Below, in pieces: positions 9,075 through 19,008 of a DNA stretch of 64,000 bases. The stretch's first letter is position 1. Each line of letters begins with the position of its first letter. The translations under genes were made by a program, and so were the position numbers. Under the pieces are notes generated by a model. That model worked only from the letters and a program-made list of their open reading frames with translations. It searched no databases and was not told where the DNA came from. Origin of the DNA: Polyangia bacterium (GTDB taxonomy: Bacteria > Myxococcota_A > Polyangia > Polyangiales > JAUICN01); NCBI GenBank assembly GCA_030427835.1, contig JAUICN010000003.1:288965-352964 (forward strand), given 5' to 3'.

Positions 9075-10529
9075 GTGATCGCAAGGAACACACATCCCCC
9101 GGGAGAGCCCGCGAACTCCCCACCTGCCCAGCGTGGGCCACAGGCTCCCCATCGAAGGCGCCGGCGTAGCCGCACGCCAAAGATCACCCTCGGGTTACTC
9201 ACAAGCCTCGGTTTGGCCTATGCCCTGCAGTTGGCGCTGGGTACCGAACAGAACCCATTTTTGCTGGTCAACCTGGGCGCGAACGTGCCCGTGCTCGTCC
9301 AACAGGGGCAACTGGATCGGCTGGTCACCGCCGCCTGGTTGCATGGCGGTCTTTTGCACCTAGCCATGAACGGCTTTGCGCTCTGGTCCCTGGGAGGCGT
9401 TCTAGAACCCCTGTTGGGCCGCAGTCGTTTTGCAAGCGTCTACTTTCTTTCCTGCATTGGCGGCGCCCTTGGATCCACCTGGGCCGCCCAGGCCCTGCTT
9501 TCCGTTGGCTCCTCCACCGGCATCGCGGGACTGCTCGGTGCCCTGGCCGTCATCCAACTCCGTTTTCGGGATCGAATTCCAGCCCAGTTCCAGGCGCGTC
9601 GCCGGTTTTGGATCACCCTTGTGCTTATCAATGGCGCCGTCATTCTGCTTGTGCCGAACATCGACCACGCAGGCCACCTGGGAGGCCTTCTTACGGGAGC
9701 CCTGTGCACCCTGCTCATCACCTTGACCCACAGCCCCCTTTCCCCCGCGGCACCCCTACGTTGGGCGGGGCCTGCAGTCGGTAGCCTCTGCCTTCTGGCA
9801 GCCACGGCAGGCCTGGGTGTTTCTGCCAAGAGGTACCTTACCCATCCTTCGGAGGGACGCCTTGCCATGGTCCACGTCCTGCAAAGCCAATCCCCCCCCG
9901 ACCCCCTGGCCAACAACTACTACGCCTGGGAAATCGCCATCGACCCTTCGGCCACCCCCCTGGAGTTGCAAGCCGCACATCAGTTGGCCAAACAGGCGGT
10001 GGTACAAGCCCCCTCACAAATCGAGATCCAGGACACCCTGGCCACCCTGCTCCACCGACAAAAGGCGCACCATCAAGCCGTCATCGTGCAACAGGGCGTG
10101 GTACAGGCCGATCCATCCCGGGTGTTTCTCTCCCAACTGGCGCGGTTTCTCACGGCCCGTCAGATGGAACTCGGCACCTACAAAAGCTCCACCTCGTTGC
10201 CTGAGGTGACCCTTGCGGTGCGGACCAAACCGGACGGCACCACGTTGCTCACGGGGCGCCTCAGCGAACACGTTCCACCCAACGGCATCACCGTGTACGC
10301 GCTCGTTCACAGGAGCCGGGAGCTGGTGCAGGAAGAACTCCTGGGCATGGTTCAACTTCATATCGGCAAGGAACCTCGACTGCAGTTCGAGGAGCCCACG
10401 ACCAAGGGTTGGATCAAGGGAAACAAACTCACGGTGGCCTGGGTAGAAACCTCCCGCGAGCAAGACGTGGCCCAACGCTGGTCCTGGAGCGCCACGCGCA
10501 TGGACCCTGAAGTGAACACCTACCCGTAA
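9075..10529 (+). CDS. Rhomboid-family intramembrane protease with long C-terminal extension
   Basis: Intramembrane serine protease. Numbered from the GTG at 9075, the conserved WLHGGLLHLAMN (His90, His95, Asn99), GSSTG with catalytic Ser147 and HAGHLGG with catalytic His201 are all present across about six hydrophobic segments. Beyond residue about 250 lie some 230 soluble residues: a TPR-like helical part (LATLLHRQKAHHQAVIVQQG) and a beta-rich C-terminus. The frame is open well upstream (from 8553) but that part is antisense to the RNase HII-like gene, so a start near 9075 is chosen; the strong basic stretch HRRRRRSR before the first helix fits a cytoplasmic N-terminus. Substrates are unknown. 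Confidence 0.8.
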   Translation: MIARNTHPPGEPANSPPAQRGPQAPHRRRRRSRTPKITLGLLTSLGLAYALQLALGTEQNPFLLVNLGANVPVLVQQGQLDRLVTAAWLHGGLLHLAMNGFALWSLGGVLEPLLGRSRFASVYFLSCIGGALGSTWAAQALLSVGSSTGIAGLLGALAVIQLRFRDRIPAQFQARRRFWITLVLINGAVILLVPNIDHAGHLGGLLTGALCTLLITLTHSPLSPAAPLRWAGPAVGSLCLLAATAGLGVSAKRYLTHPSEGRLAMVHVLQSQSPPDPLANNYYAWEIAIDPSATPLELQAAHQLAKQAVVQAPSQIEIQDTLATLLHRQKAHHQAVIVQQGVVQADPSRVFLSQLARFLTARQMELGTYKSSTSLPEVTLAVRTKPDGTTLLTGRLSEHVPPNGITVYALVHRSRELVQEELLGMVQLHIGKEPRLQFEEPTTKGWIKGNKLTVAWVETSREQDVAQRWSWSATRMDPEVNTYP

Positions 10530-10538
10530 CACGGGCGG

Positions 10539-11348
10539 CTAGGGTGCCGACACGCGCGCGTACGCATCCCAAAAGTCCCTAAAGGCCTGGGGCAGCGCGG
10601 ACTCCACGCGAATCCGTCGGCCAACTCCGAGATCCAGGTCGACCTGGGTGCAATGGAGCATCAACCGAGCGGCGCGTACCACGGCACCATCCACCCCCAC
10701 CTTGCGGCGCATCCCCCCGTACAACCGATCCCCCACCAAGGGCACGCCCGCATGGGCCGCATGCACCCGCAGCTGGTGGGTTCGCCCCGTCTGGGGGAAA
10801 AAGTGCAACCATTGAAGCACCTGTGGGCATCCCTCGGCCGGGCGCCCCTCCGCCTCCACAGGGGGCTCACTCGACATGCCCTCACTCAAGACACCGTCAC
10901 TCAACACACGCTGTACAGAAAAGCGGGTGCACGACGGCTTACCAGAACCTGAATCCACCACCCGCCGGGTTGGATCCCGCGGGTGAATCGCAAGGGCTCC
11001 CGCCCATTGGCCCCCGGGCGGCAACGCCGGCCCCATTCCGAACCCCACATAGGTTCGTCCGTAGCGCCCCTCCTTACGGGCCTGGAGCACCTGGTGGTTG
11101 GCATCCACGTGTTGAGCAAACACCACCACCCCAGAAACGTCCCGGTCCAGGCGAGAGGTGGGATGGCACAGCGCCCACTCGGGCTCCATCGCCCGAACCC
11201 GAGCCACCAAGCAATCCTCATCCCCCCGGGCTGTCGTGAGCAGCCCCACAGGCTTTTCCACCACTAAAAAATCCCCGTCACGAAAAAGCACAGGGACTTC
11301 ACCAACCCCAGGGTGTGGCATCTTCAGGGGTGTTTTTGGGGCGGGCAT
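10539..11348 (-). CDS. RluA-family pseudouridine synthase
   Basis: RNA pseudouridine synthase isomerising uridine in rRNA or tRNA. The catalytic aspartate lies in SRLDRDVSGV, the RluA motif II. Other matches are FLVVEKPVGLLTT near the N-terminus and FFPQTGRTHQLRVHAAHAG toward the C-terminus. It has no N-terminal S4 domain, unlike rluD at 25.9 kb. The start is uncertain: ATGs at 11423, 11348 and 11321 are in frame; the first would overlap the divergent purF start, so 11348, preceded by a GGGGAA-like site, is used here. RNA target unknown. Confidence 0.85.
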   Translation of the reverse strand: MPAPKTPLKMPHPGVGEVPVLFRDGDFLVVEKPVGLLTTARGDEDCLVARVRAMEPEWALCHPTSRLDRDVSGVVVFAQHVDANHQVLQARKEGRYGRTYVGFGMGPALPPGGQWAGALAIHPRDPTRRVVDSGSGKPSCTRFSVQRVLSDGVLSEGMSSEPPVEAEGRPAEGCPQVLQWLHFFPQTGRTHQLRVHAAHAGVPLVGDRLYGGMRRKVGVDGAVVRAARLMLHCTQVDLDLGVGRRIRVESALPQAFRDFWDAYARVSAP

Positions 11349-11406
11349 TTCCCCAGCATGCCCCAAAGCGTGGAGACAAGCATGGACGTATGCATCCCCG
11401 GGCGCT

Positions 11407-12960
11407 ATGACCGGCCGTCCCATGGACGACGATCATTTCCATGACGAATGCGGTGTATTTGGTGCCTACAACGCTGAAGAGGCCGCAAACCTCGCCTACC
11501 TAGGCCTCCATTCCTTGCAGCACCGCGGCCAGGAAGCGGCCGGCATCGTCACAGGAAACGGGCAATCCCTTTTCGCCCATCGCGGTCTTGGCCTCGTGCA
11601 GGACGTATTCAGCGAACAACGCCTACAACGCCTGCAGGGCAACCTGGCCATTGGCCACGTCCGGTACGCAACGGCAGGGGAATCCCACATCAAAAATACC
11701 CAACCCCTGGCAGTGGACTACGCCCACGGATCCATCGCCGTGGCCCACAACGGAAACCTCACCAATGCCCAAGAGCTCCGGTACGAACTGGAGCAAGAGG
11801 GCAGTATTTTCTCCACCACCAGCGACACCGAGGTCCTGGTACACCTGATCGCGCGATCCAAAGCCGCCACCACGGTCGACCGGGTATGCGAAGCCCTCAG
11901 CCGTGTTCGCGGCGCCTATTCCATTCTATTTGCCACCCCAGACCAGGTCATCGCCGCCCGGGATCCCCACGGGTTTCGCCCGCTATGCCTCGGAGAACTA
12001 TCCCAGGGGGAATCTGCGTCGCCGGAGCACATATCGTCGGGGCGAGCCCTGGCCGTACACGCACAACCAAGCATGGCTACCCTATTCGCATCTGAACCCC
12101 CTGCCTTTGAGTTGGTGGGCGGCACCTTCGTACGGGACCTGGATCCCGGTGAAATCGTGGTGGTGGATACCCAGGGCACACAATCCCTGACCCCTTTCCC
12201 AAAACAGCCATCCCATATGTGCGTCTTCGAATACGTCTACTTTGCCCGACCCGATGCACGGCTCAACGGCATTCCGGTCTACGACGTGCGCAAGTCCCTG
12301 GGCCACCAACTGGCCGAAGAAAAGCCCTCCGACGTGGATCTCGTGATCCCCGTTCCCGACAGTGGGGTGGCGGCCGCCATGGGGTATGCCGAAGCCATCG
12401 ATCGGCCCTTCGAGCTGGGCCTCATCCGAAGCCACTACGTGGGTCGCACCTTCATCGAACCCCAGCAATCCATTCGCCACTTTGGGGTTCGCCTCAAACT
12501 CCATCCCGTACGGCATCTGCTCAAGGGAAAACGTGTGGCCGTCATTGACGACTCCATCGTGCGGGGCACCACCAGCCGGAAAATCGTAAAAATGATCCGG
12601 GAGTCCGGCGCAGCAGAAGTACACCTGCGCATCAGCTCACCACCCACACGCTGGCCCTGCTTCTACGGCATCGACACACCGTCCAGAAAAGAACTCATCG
12701 CCAGCACCCACACCACCGACGAAATCGCCAGGCACCTCACCGCAGACAGTGTGGGTTACCTGAGTATTGAAGGGCTGCACAGGGCGGTCAGCAAAAATGA
12801 CCCCAAACAAAGCCACCTCCGGGTTGCCCAGGCTTCCCCCAACCCCGACGAGCCCATTTCAGGGAAAGGCTACTGCGACGCCTGCTTCAGCGGAAACTAC
12901 CCTGTGCCCTTTGAACAAAACACACCCCACCGGCGCCAACTCGGCCTGGTTGGCGTCTAG
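11407..12960 (+). CDS. purF: Amidophosphoribosyltransferase
   Basis: First committed step of purine synthesis: PRPP plus glutamine to phosphoribosylamine. About 517 residues. The N-terminal nucleophile cysteine is in DECGVFG (Cys15 from the ATG at 11407, Cys10 from the ATG at 11422), so a short propeptide must be removed. The PRPP loop is VAVIDDSIVRGTTSRK. Cysteines in SHMCVFEY, RWPCFYG and YCDACFSGNYP match the iron-sulfur ligands of the Bacillus-type enzyme, so it is probably an [4Fe-4S] form. Its start region faces the RluA-like gene. purH and purD are in the minus-strand run at 28-31 kb, not here. Confidence 0.96.
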   Translation: MTGRPMDDDHFHDECGVFGAYNAEEAANLAYLGLHSLQHRGQEAAGIVTGNGQSLFAHRGLGLVQDVFSEQRLQRLQGNLAIGHVRYATAGESHIKNTQPLAVDYAHGSIAVAHNGNLTNAQELRYELEQEGSIFSTTSDTEVLVHLIARSKAATTVDRVCEALSRVRGAYSILFATPDQVIAARDPHGFRPLCLGELSQGESASPEHISSGRALAVHAQPSMATLFASEPPAFELVGGTFVRDLDPGEIVVVDTQGTQSLTPFPKQPSHMCVFEYVYFARPDARLNGIPVYDVRKSLGHQLAEEKPSDVDLVIPVPDSGVAAAMGYAEAIDRPFELGLIRSHYVGRTFIEPQQSIRHFGVRLKLHPVRHLLKGKRVAVIDDSIVRGTTSRKIVKMIRESGAAEVHLRISSPPTRWPCFYGIDTPSRKELIASTHTTDEIARHLTADSVGYLSIEGLHRAVSKNDPKQSHLRVAQASPNPDEPISGKGYCDACFSGNYPVPFEQNTPHRRQLGLVGV

Positions 12961-12969
12961 AGTCGGCGT

Positions 12970-13767
12970 CTAGGGTTGGCCATTTAGGGCAGGCAAGATA
13001 GCGCTCCTAGCGCACTGGGCCAAGACCGGAGCAAACCGAGTCACAAAACTGGGATCCGTAGCCAGGTCATTGCGAACTTCGATTTCCACGGCCTGTCCCC
13101 CCCGAAGGCATCCCGCGTGCCGTTCAGCCGCGTAGATCAATCCCTCTTTCCCAGAATAGGGTTCATTGAGTCTCACATCAAGATCGGTCATCGCCTGAAG
13201 CGCTTGCCCCAGGCGCTTGCCCCAATCCTCGCTACGTCGAAACAGCACACCCACTTCCACATCCCTTGGGACTCCTTGCCAGGTCGGAGTAAACGTGTGA
13301 ATCGACAGCACACCCTCAAGCACGGCCAGAGCAGAAAAGCACCGTTCCACAGCTTGGTGATAACCAAGCCACAACTGCTCCTTTCGTCGAACGAGATCCT
13401 CCACGTCACCCACGCTTTCAGAGGGTCCCAAGGAAACCGTACGGCCCCCTACCCGTCGCACCACAAGGTCCGGGTGGTTTTCTTCCCGGTTGGGATCCAC
13501 CAGCAAACGCGTGAATCGCGACATAACAAGCGGCGCGGCCAGGTGACCCGCCACAGCCATGGCAAGCTCCCGCGCGCCAAGATCGTAGGCCCAATGGGTG
13601 TCTTGCAGGCATCGATCCTCGCCGGGCCATTCCCAGCCGACGGGGCACCGGTTCGACGCGTGGTCGCAGGTCACACCCAGTACCGACCGAGACTCGCCGT
13701 CACGTGGGGATGCACAGGCCCCCCACACCTCAAACACTTCCCCCAGTTCAAGCCTGTGTGGGCTCAA
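12970..13767 (-). CDS. N-formylglutamate amidohydrolase-family protein
   Basis: Probable zinc amidohydrolase of the N-formylglutamate deformylase (HutG-like) family, 265 residues. Family blocks are [11 protein letters not shown] near the N-terminus, [20 protein letters not shown] and SIHTFTP. The TTG start overlaps the mutase stop (TTGA), suggesting translational coupling. No other hut genes are nearby, and stand-alone members of this family often have unknown substrates, so histidine catabolism should not be assumed. Confidence 0.82.
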   Translation of the reverse strand: MSPHRLELGEVFEVWGACASPRDGESRSVLGVTCDHASNRCPVGWEWPGEDRCLQDTHWAYDLGARELAMAVAGHLAAPLVMSRFTRLLVDPNREENHPDLVVRRVGGRTVSLGPSESVGDVEDLVRRKEQLWLGYHQAVERCFSALAVLEGVLSIHTFTPTWQGVPRDVEVGVLFRRSEDWGKRLGQALQAMTDLDVRLNEPYSGKEGLIYAAERHAGCLRGGQAVEIEVRNDLATDPSFVTRFAPVLAQCARSAILPALNGQP

Positions 13768-15509
13768 AATTGACCCGGGTCCTGAAACTGCCCAAAGACA
13801 TCCCGCAACACATCACAGATTTCCTGCTCCGAGCAGTACGCCTTTGCCGCCTCGATCATGGGTGGCATCAAATTGTCCGTTCCCTCGGCGGCTGCCCGTA
13901 CCGCAGCCAAGCACTGGGCCACCTTTTGGGAATCCCGTTGCTGCTTGACCCGGGCAAGTGCCTCGCACTGATCCTTTTGCACCCGATCATCCACACGAAG
14001 GGTGGGAATGGGAACCTCTTCCTCCTGTTGGTAGCGGTTGACGCCCACCACCACACGTTCCCCGGAATCGATTTCCTGCTGCAAACGGTAGGCGCTTGTG
14101 GAGATTTCCCGTTGGGGATACCCCGCCTCCACCGCATCCACCATACCCCCCATGGCATCGATACGTTCAATGTACTCCAGGGCTTCCCGTTCCAACCGGT
14201 CGGTTAGCCATTCCAGATAGTAACTCCCCGCCATGGGATCAGCAGAGTGGGTCACCCCGGACTCCTCGGCCACAATCTGCTGCGTGCGCAACGCCAGGGT
14301 CACGGTCTCCTCCGTGGGAAGCGCGTAGGTCTCATCCAGGGAGTTGGTATGAAGCGAGTTGGTGCCCCCAAGGGCCGCCGCCATGGCCTGCAACGCCACG
14401 CGGGAGACGTTGTTGTACGGTTGCTGCGCCGTGAGAGACACGCCCGCCGTTTGGGCATGGGTTCGTAGCATCATGGAGCGGGGATCCTTTGCCCCAAACC
14501 GATCCCGCATCAGGCGTGCCCACAACCGACGCGCCGCTCGGAACTTTGCGATCTCCTCAAAGAAGTCGTTGTGCACGTCAAAGAAGAACGACAACCGCGG
14601 TGCAAACGCATCCACGTCCAGCCCTCGCTCCACCCCCCACTGCACATAGGCCAAGCCATCGGCCAAGGTAAACCCAAGTTCCTGGGCAGCCGTGGAACCC
14701 GCTTCCCGAATGTGGTAGCCGCTGATGCTCACCGTATTCCACCGGGGCACCTCCCGGGTACAAAATGCGATCATATCGGTGACAATGCGCATGGCCGGGC
14801 GCGGTGGAACCACCCAGGCGTGTTGGGCAATGAACTCCTTCAGGCAATCGTTCTGAACCGTGCCCCCAAGCTTCAAACGGGCGATGCCCCGCACGTCCGC
14901 CAGGGCCACATAGAATGCCAACAGCACAATCGCGGGGCCATTGATCGTCATGGAGGTGGTGACCCGGTCCAGGGGAATGCCATCAAAAAGCACTTCCATG
15001 TCCCGAAGCGTATCCACCGCCACACCGCACATGCCCACCTCTCCCAGGGAACGGGGCGAGTCACTGTCGTAGCCCATGAGGGTAGGAAAATCGAAGGCCG
15101 TACTTAGGCCGGTTTGGCCCTGATCCAAAAGAAAACGAAACCGCTGGTTGGTCTGCGCTGGAGTTCCGAACCCCGCAAACATGCGCATCGTCCAAAGGCG
15201 CCCCCGGTACATGGTGGGCTGCACGCCCCGGGTAAACGGAAACTCCCCCGGCAACCCCAAATCCTCCATATAATTCCTGGGGGAAAGGTCCGCCGGCGTG
15301 ACCAAGCCTGGCACCTCGATACCACTCCACGTGGTAAACCGAGGCCGCCTCGGTGGCACCCGTTGGTGGGCCAAGTCAACCTTCTCACGTTGCCACTGCC
15401 GTACCGCCTGCCGAATCGCATCCGCCTCGCCCCCTCCCCACGCTTCTCCTTCGGTAGGTTGCTCAGAAGAAAGGTCTTGGGAAGAATCGTTTGCAGGAGG
15501 TCCGCTCAT
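13764..15509 (-). CDS. Acyl-CoA mutase large subunit, isobutyryl-CoA mutase-like
   Basis: Catalytic TIM-barrel chain of a B12-dependent acyl-CoA mutase, 581 residues from the ATG at 15509; it ends without a cobalamin-binding domain, so it needs a separate small subunit, not found in this window. [20 protein letters not shown] and [15 protein letters not shown] are family blocks. The two residues that separate methylmalonyl-CoA mutase (Tyr, Arg) from isobutyryl-CoA mutase (Phe, Gln) read Phe111 ([14 protein letters not shown]) and Gln229 ([13 protein letters not shown]), i.e. the isobutyryl type. An upstream TTG at 15542 is less likely. It is followed by an overlapping amidohydrolase-like gene. 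Confidence 0.88.
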   Translation of the reverse strand: MSGPPANDSSQDLSSEQPTEGEAWGGGEADAIRQAVRQWQREKVDLAHQRVPPRRPRFTTWSGIEVPGLVTPADLSPRNYMEDLGLPGEFPFTRGVQPTMYRGRLWTMRMFAGFGTPAQTNQRFRFLLDQGQTGLSTAFDFPTLMGYDSDSPRSLGEVGMCGVAVDTLRDMEVLFDGIPLDRVTTSMTINGPAIVLLAFYVALADVRGIARLKLGGTVQNDCLKEFIAQHAWVVPPRPAMRIVTDMIAFCTREVPRWNTVSISGYHIREAGSTAAQELGFTLADGLAYVQWGVERGLDVDAFAPRLSFFFDVHNDFFEEIAKFRAARRLWARLMRDRFGAKDPRSMMLRTHAQTAGVSLTAQQPYNNVSRVALQAMAAALGGTNSLHTNSLDETYALPTEETVTLALRTQQIVAEESGVTHSADPMAGSYYLEWLTDRLEREALEYIERIDAMGGMVDAVEAGYPQREISTSAYRLQQEIDSGERVVVGVNRYQQEEEVPIPTLRVDDRVQKDQCEALARVKQQRDSQKVAQCLAAVRAAAEGTDNLMPPMIEAAKAYCSEQEICDVLRDVFGQFQDPGQF

Positions 15510-15556
15510 GTCGTTGCAGCATACCACCGACCACAGAAACAATCTCGCACAGCCAC

Positions 15557-15586
15557 GGCAACACGGCTCCTGGCAACACGGCTCCT
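15557..15586. repeat. Perfect 15-bp tandem duplication upstream of the mutase gene
   Basis: Two identical copies of GGCAACACGGCTCCT in the 116-base gap between the TPR gene stop and the mutase start. It looks like a recent slipped-strand duplication. No other signal is obvious in this gap. Confidence 0.85.
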
Positions 15587-15625
15587 AGCACCACCCATCC
15601 CAGCAAGGTCCAAACCACGTGGCAC

Positions 15626-16126
15626 CTAGGGGGTCGGAGGCGACTCCTTGTCCAGGGCCTGGATCAACCCTTGCACCTCAATCATCATCTCCACCTGGGG
15701 CCCGGTTTCCAAAAACGCCGACAGGTGCTTTCGTGCCGCCTCCCGGTCCCCCCGTTGATAATGGGCAACCCCCAAAAGATAATGGCCATCGGCATCGTCC
15801 CGCTCACGCAACAACACCTGCTTGCCCATTCGAATCGCGCGATCCAACTGCTGCATTTCACGCAATGCGTGCCCCGCTCCCACCATCGCGCCCAAATAGG
15901 CTGGCGCCAACTCCAACGCTCGCAAATAGGCCTTTAGCGCCTGGGGCCACTGCTTAAGTTCGTAGTAGGCCGCCCCCATAAACTGGTAGGCGTAGGGATT
16001 TTCCGGCTCCTGATCCAGTACCCCAGTCAACCGTTCCACCGCACCCTGGGCATTCCCCTCGGCAATCAGTTCCACCGCCTCTTCCACCGATTCCCAGTGT
16101 TGGTCATTGATTTGTTCTTCGTGCAC
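15626..16126 (-). CDS. Tetratricopeptide repeat protein
   Basis: Soluble 166-residue protein with three to four TPR units (for example YAYQFMGAAYYELKQWPQAL, then ALELAPAYLGAMVGAGHAL, then YLLGVAHYQRGDREAARKHL). No signal peptide or catalytic domain is visible, so it is probably a scaffold. The start is GTG at 16126. It is on the same strand as the mutase, 116 bases upstream of it, and diverges from the OmpA-family gene. Confidence 0.75.
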   Translation of the reverse strand: MHEEQINDQHWESVEEAVELIAEGNAQGAVERLTGVLDQEPENPYAYQFMGAAYYELKQWPQALKAYLRALELAPAYLGAMVGAGHALREMQQLDRAIRMGKQVLLRERDDADGHYLLGVAHYQRGDREAARKHLSAFLETGPQVEMMIEVQGLIQALDKESPPTP

Positions 16127-16222
16127 AACCGCTCCTCACCCCACCCATACTCCCAGGGCGACGCCTTGACAAAATAGGGTGAGATCCATACCCCTGCCCT
16201 TGAACCTACGGGCTCCCCACCT

Positions 16223-18118
16223 ATGACACCCTTTCGGCACCCGATTCCCCACAACCCCGAACCCCGGAACCGTTTCTTGGCCCCAAGGCCTGTTTCCTCC
16301 GAAAGCACTGTGGCGGAGAGCACTGTGGCAGAGCGTACGGCTGCAGTGAGGACGGCCGCAGTGGGAGTCACCACCCTCATCGCCACACTCCTGGCCGTCG
16401 CAGCCACCCTCGTCCCCACGGCCCACACCCATGCCCAGACGGTCGTACGGGGCACACGCCTCAACCAGTATTGGGGTTCTGAAACCCTCCAGGACGGTTT
16501 CGCCGCCAGCCGACCTCTCACCCACGGTCATTTACGGCTCGGCGCACAACTCCACATGGACTACGCCCACGACCCCCTGGTGGCGGAGCGGGAAGTGGAC
16601 GGGCGGACCGAACCCTTTGGATCCATCGTGGAACACATGGCCACAGCCCAGCTGTGGCTCAACCTTGCCCTGGCCAACCGCTTCACCCTCTTTGTGGGTC
16701 TACCCACCCACCTCTGGATGACTGGCGAAGAAGTGGTCGGAGTACCCGTTCCTGACGGAAGCCGCGTGGGCGACCCGTCCATCGGCGCTCGGGCTCACCT
16801 CTACGGCGACGAAAACGCCCCGTTCATGGTGGGTCTACAACTCGCCATGAGCCTACCCACCGCCAACTGGGTCGACGAAAACCAGGCTTACTCCGGCGAA
16901 CAGGGAATTACGCTCTACCCCGAACTGCTTCTGGAGCGCAGCTTTGGGAACCTACGGATCAACGCCAACATGGGTGCCCGACTACGAAGTGAAACCTCGG
17001 AAGTCCTACAAGTGACCGTGGGTCATGAACTCACCGGCGTATTGGGCGTAGCCTATCCACTACTCCAGGATCAAATCACGGTGCACGGGGAAATTTTCGG
17101 TGCATTTGGCCTACAAGACGCCAGCAGCGCCGCGCAACCCATGGAAGCCCTCGGGGGTGTAAAATACCTGTGGAAGCCAGAAATCGTGGTGGGTGCGGCG
17201 GTCACCACAGGAATTCAAAGCGGCTACGGAGCCCCCGATGTTCGGGGCATCCTCACCCTTGCCTACCAGGGCCCCGAGATGGGAGATCCCCTGCATTACA
17301 GGGATACCGACGGCGACGGGATCGTGGATGCCAAGGATCAGTGCCCGCTCGTTCCGGAAGACCTCGACAACTTCGAGGATCGGGATGGATGTCCTGAGGA
17401 CGACAACGATCAGGATGGCTTGCTGGATTCGGAGGACGGCTGTCCAAACGACCCCGAAGATCTCGACGATTTCGAGGATTCCAATGGCTGCCCCGACCCG
17501 GACAACGATCAGGACAATGTACTCGACACCCTCGATCAATGCCCTCTCGTTGCCGAAGACAGGGATGGGATTGCCGACGAAGACGGGTGCCCCGAGGAAG
17601 ACGCAGATGAAGATACCGTCCTGGATCCTGAGGATCGCTGCCCTCTCACACCCGGTATCATCAGCGAAGAACACCCGGATTGTGCGGGCTGCCCCTCAAG
17701 TGCCTGTGTGAGTGCGGGTCAAAGCGAAATCCGGATCTTTGAGCGCATCGAGTTTGAAACCAACGAGGATCGCTTGCTCTCCGCGAGCTTCCATGTGCTC
17801 AGCGACGTACTGCACATCGTTCAGAACAACAGCCATATCCGAGTGATTCGCGTGGAAGGCCACACCGATAGCCGTGCCGACCACGACTACAACATGGATC
17901 TTTCAAAGCGGAGAGCTCTGGCCGTCAAACGGTGGCTTGTGAAACAGGGTGTGAATCCCAGTCGCCTCCAGGCCTTTGGTTGTGGGGAGATGCACCCCCT
18001 GGCGGACAATCTCACCTCCTCCGGGCGCCAGGCCAACCGCCGAGTGGTCTTCCCCATCGTGGATCCGGCCCCCACCCAAGCCCACATCTCCACCGGTTGC
18101 GTCCAGGCCAGCGAATAA
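16223..18118 (+). CDS. OmpA-family outer membrane protein with thrombospondin type 3 repeats
   Basis: Envelope protein of about 631 residues. A signal peptide (hydrophobic VTTLIATLLAVAATLV ending AHTHAQ) is followed by a beta-rich N-terminal part of about 280 residues that looks like an outer membrane barrel. Then come four to five calcium-binding TSP3 units rich in DxDxDG and DGCP (residues about 355-490) and a C-terminal OmpA peptidoglycan-binding domain (VEGHTDSRADHDYNMDLSKR). The N-terminus before the signal helix holds a small repeat (ESTVAESTVAE), so the real start could be one of the GTG codons at 16310 or 16325. A related gene is at 20995-22701. Confidence 0.88.
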   Translation: MTPFRHPIPHNPEPRNRFLAPRPVSSESTVAESTVAERTAAVRTAAVGVTTLIATLLAVAATLVPTAHTHAQTVVRGTRLNQYWGSETLQDGFAASRPLTHGHLRLGAQLHMDYAHDPLVAEREVDGRTEPFGSIVEHMATAQLWLNLALANRFTLFVGLPTHLWMTGEEVVGVPVPDGSRVGDPSIGARAHLYGDENAPFMVGLQLAMSLPTANWVDENQAYSGEQGITLYPELLLERSFGNLRINANMGARLRSETSEVLQVTVGHELTGVLGVAYPLLQDQITVHGEIFGAFGLQDASSAAQPMEALGGVKYLWKPEIVVGAAVTTGIQSGYGAPDVRGILTLAYQGPEMGDPLHYRDTDGDGIVDAKDQCPLVPEDLDNFEDRDGCPEDDNDQDGLLDSEDGCPNDPEDLDDFEDSNGCPDPDNDQDNVLDTLDQCPLVAEDRDGIADEDGCPEEDADEDTVLDPEDRCPLTPGIISEEHPDCAGCPSSACVSAGQSEIRIFERIEFETNEDRLLSASFHVLSDVLHIVQNNSHIRVIRVEGHTDSRADHDYNMDLSKRRALAVKRWLVKQGVNPSRLQAFGCGEMHPLADNLTSSGRQANRRVVFPIVDPAPTQAHISTGCVQASE

Positions 18119-18186
18119 CATACCCGCCAAACCAGCAATCCGGTCGGCTGGTTGCACTTTTTGCGCCCTGCCTGCACACTTGCACC

Positions 18187-18933
18187 ATGCAGTTCGGTCA
18201 ACGGTGGCGCATCCTAGCAACGGTTTCAGCGGTCGGGGGGTTCCTTACCCTACCCCTTTCAGCGTCGGCCCAGTGCATACGGACCGAGTGTGAAATCGAC
18301 GGGGGGTGCATCAGCGACGGTGCAGTCAACCCAAACAACACATGCCAAGTATGCGACGTGGACGCCAACAAAACCGCCTGGACAACCCTTGCGGATTTCA
18401 CTGCCTGCGATGACGGTGATTACTGCAGCATCGGAGAGAGTTGCCGATCCGGGCGATGTGGGGGGCTGTCCCAACGACGCACTTGTAGCAGCCTGGACGT
18501 CCCATCCTGCGCCCTGGCGCTCTGCAGTTCCACAATGCAATCCTGTGTGATCCAGTTTCCCGCAACCACGGTAGCAACCCATTGTTTGATTGATAGTGTT
18601 TGCATCCCCGATGGAGCCAATGACGACATGGGCAACATCCCCTCCCCCACGCCGTGCGGCCGATACTGCGACGTGGACAAGGACAACCGAGGGTGGACTT
18701 ACTTTCCGGGTGAGTGCGATGGGGGGGTCACGGATGGAGGTGCCGGTGATGGCGGTACCACGGGTTCCGGCAACAACGTGGTCACACCCAATACCCAGGA
18801 CCCTGCAGAAATTGGCGCGGGCGGCAACGGCCTTTTCTGTGCTGCAGGGCCCCAATCCCACAGCTCCCCCGCAGGGCTCGCACTCTGGTTGCTCGGCATC
18901 ACCGCCTGGATTCGCCGTCGACGACGCGGCTAG
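18187..18933 (+). CDS. Cys-rich exported protein with MYXO-CTERM-like C-terminus (copy 1)
   Basis: Secreted protein of 248 residues: signal peptide ending SASAQC, two Cys-rich modules (CEIDGGCISDGAVNPNNTC; CDDGDYCSIGESCRSGRC), a Gly/Asp-rich spacer, then a C-terminal tag of one Cys (GLFCAAGPQSHSS), a hydrophobic helix (GLALWLLGITAWI) and RRRRRG. That tripartite end resembles MYXO-CTERM sorting signals, which tie proteins to the surface after cleavage near the Cys. It is followed in tandem by a paralogue. The upstream extension of the frame is antisense to nothing but lacks a signal-peptide fit, so ATG 18187 is chosen. Function unknown. Confidence 0.8.
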   Translation: MQFGQRWRILATVSAVGGFLTLPLSASAQCIRTECEIDGGCISDGAVNPNNTCQVCDVDANKTAWTTLADFTACDDGDYCSIGESCRSGRCGGLSQRRTCSSLDVPSCALALCSSTMQSCVIQFPATTVATHCLIDSVCIPDGANDDMGNIPSPTPCGRYCDVDKDNRGWTYFPGECDGGVTDGGAGDGGTTGSGNNVVTPNTQDPAEIGAGGNGLFCAAGPQSHSSPAGLALWLLGITAWIRRRRRG

Positions 18934-19008
18934 GGATACACACGCCCATAAAAATAGCGAAAAACAGGCTCACAGGCCGGTTGAATCCTGTTTTCGAACT
19001 CCCAGACT

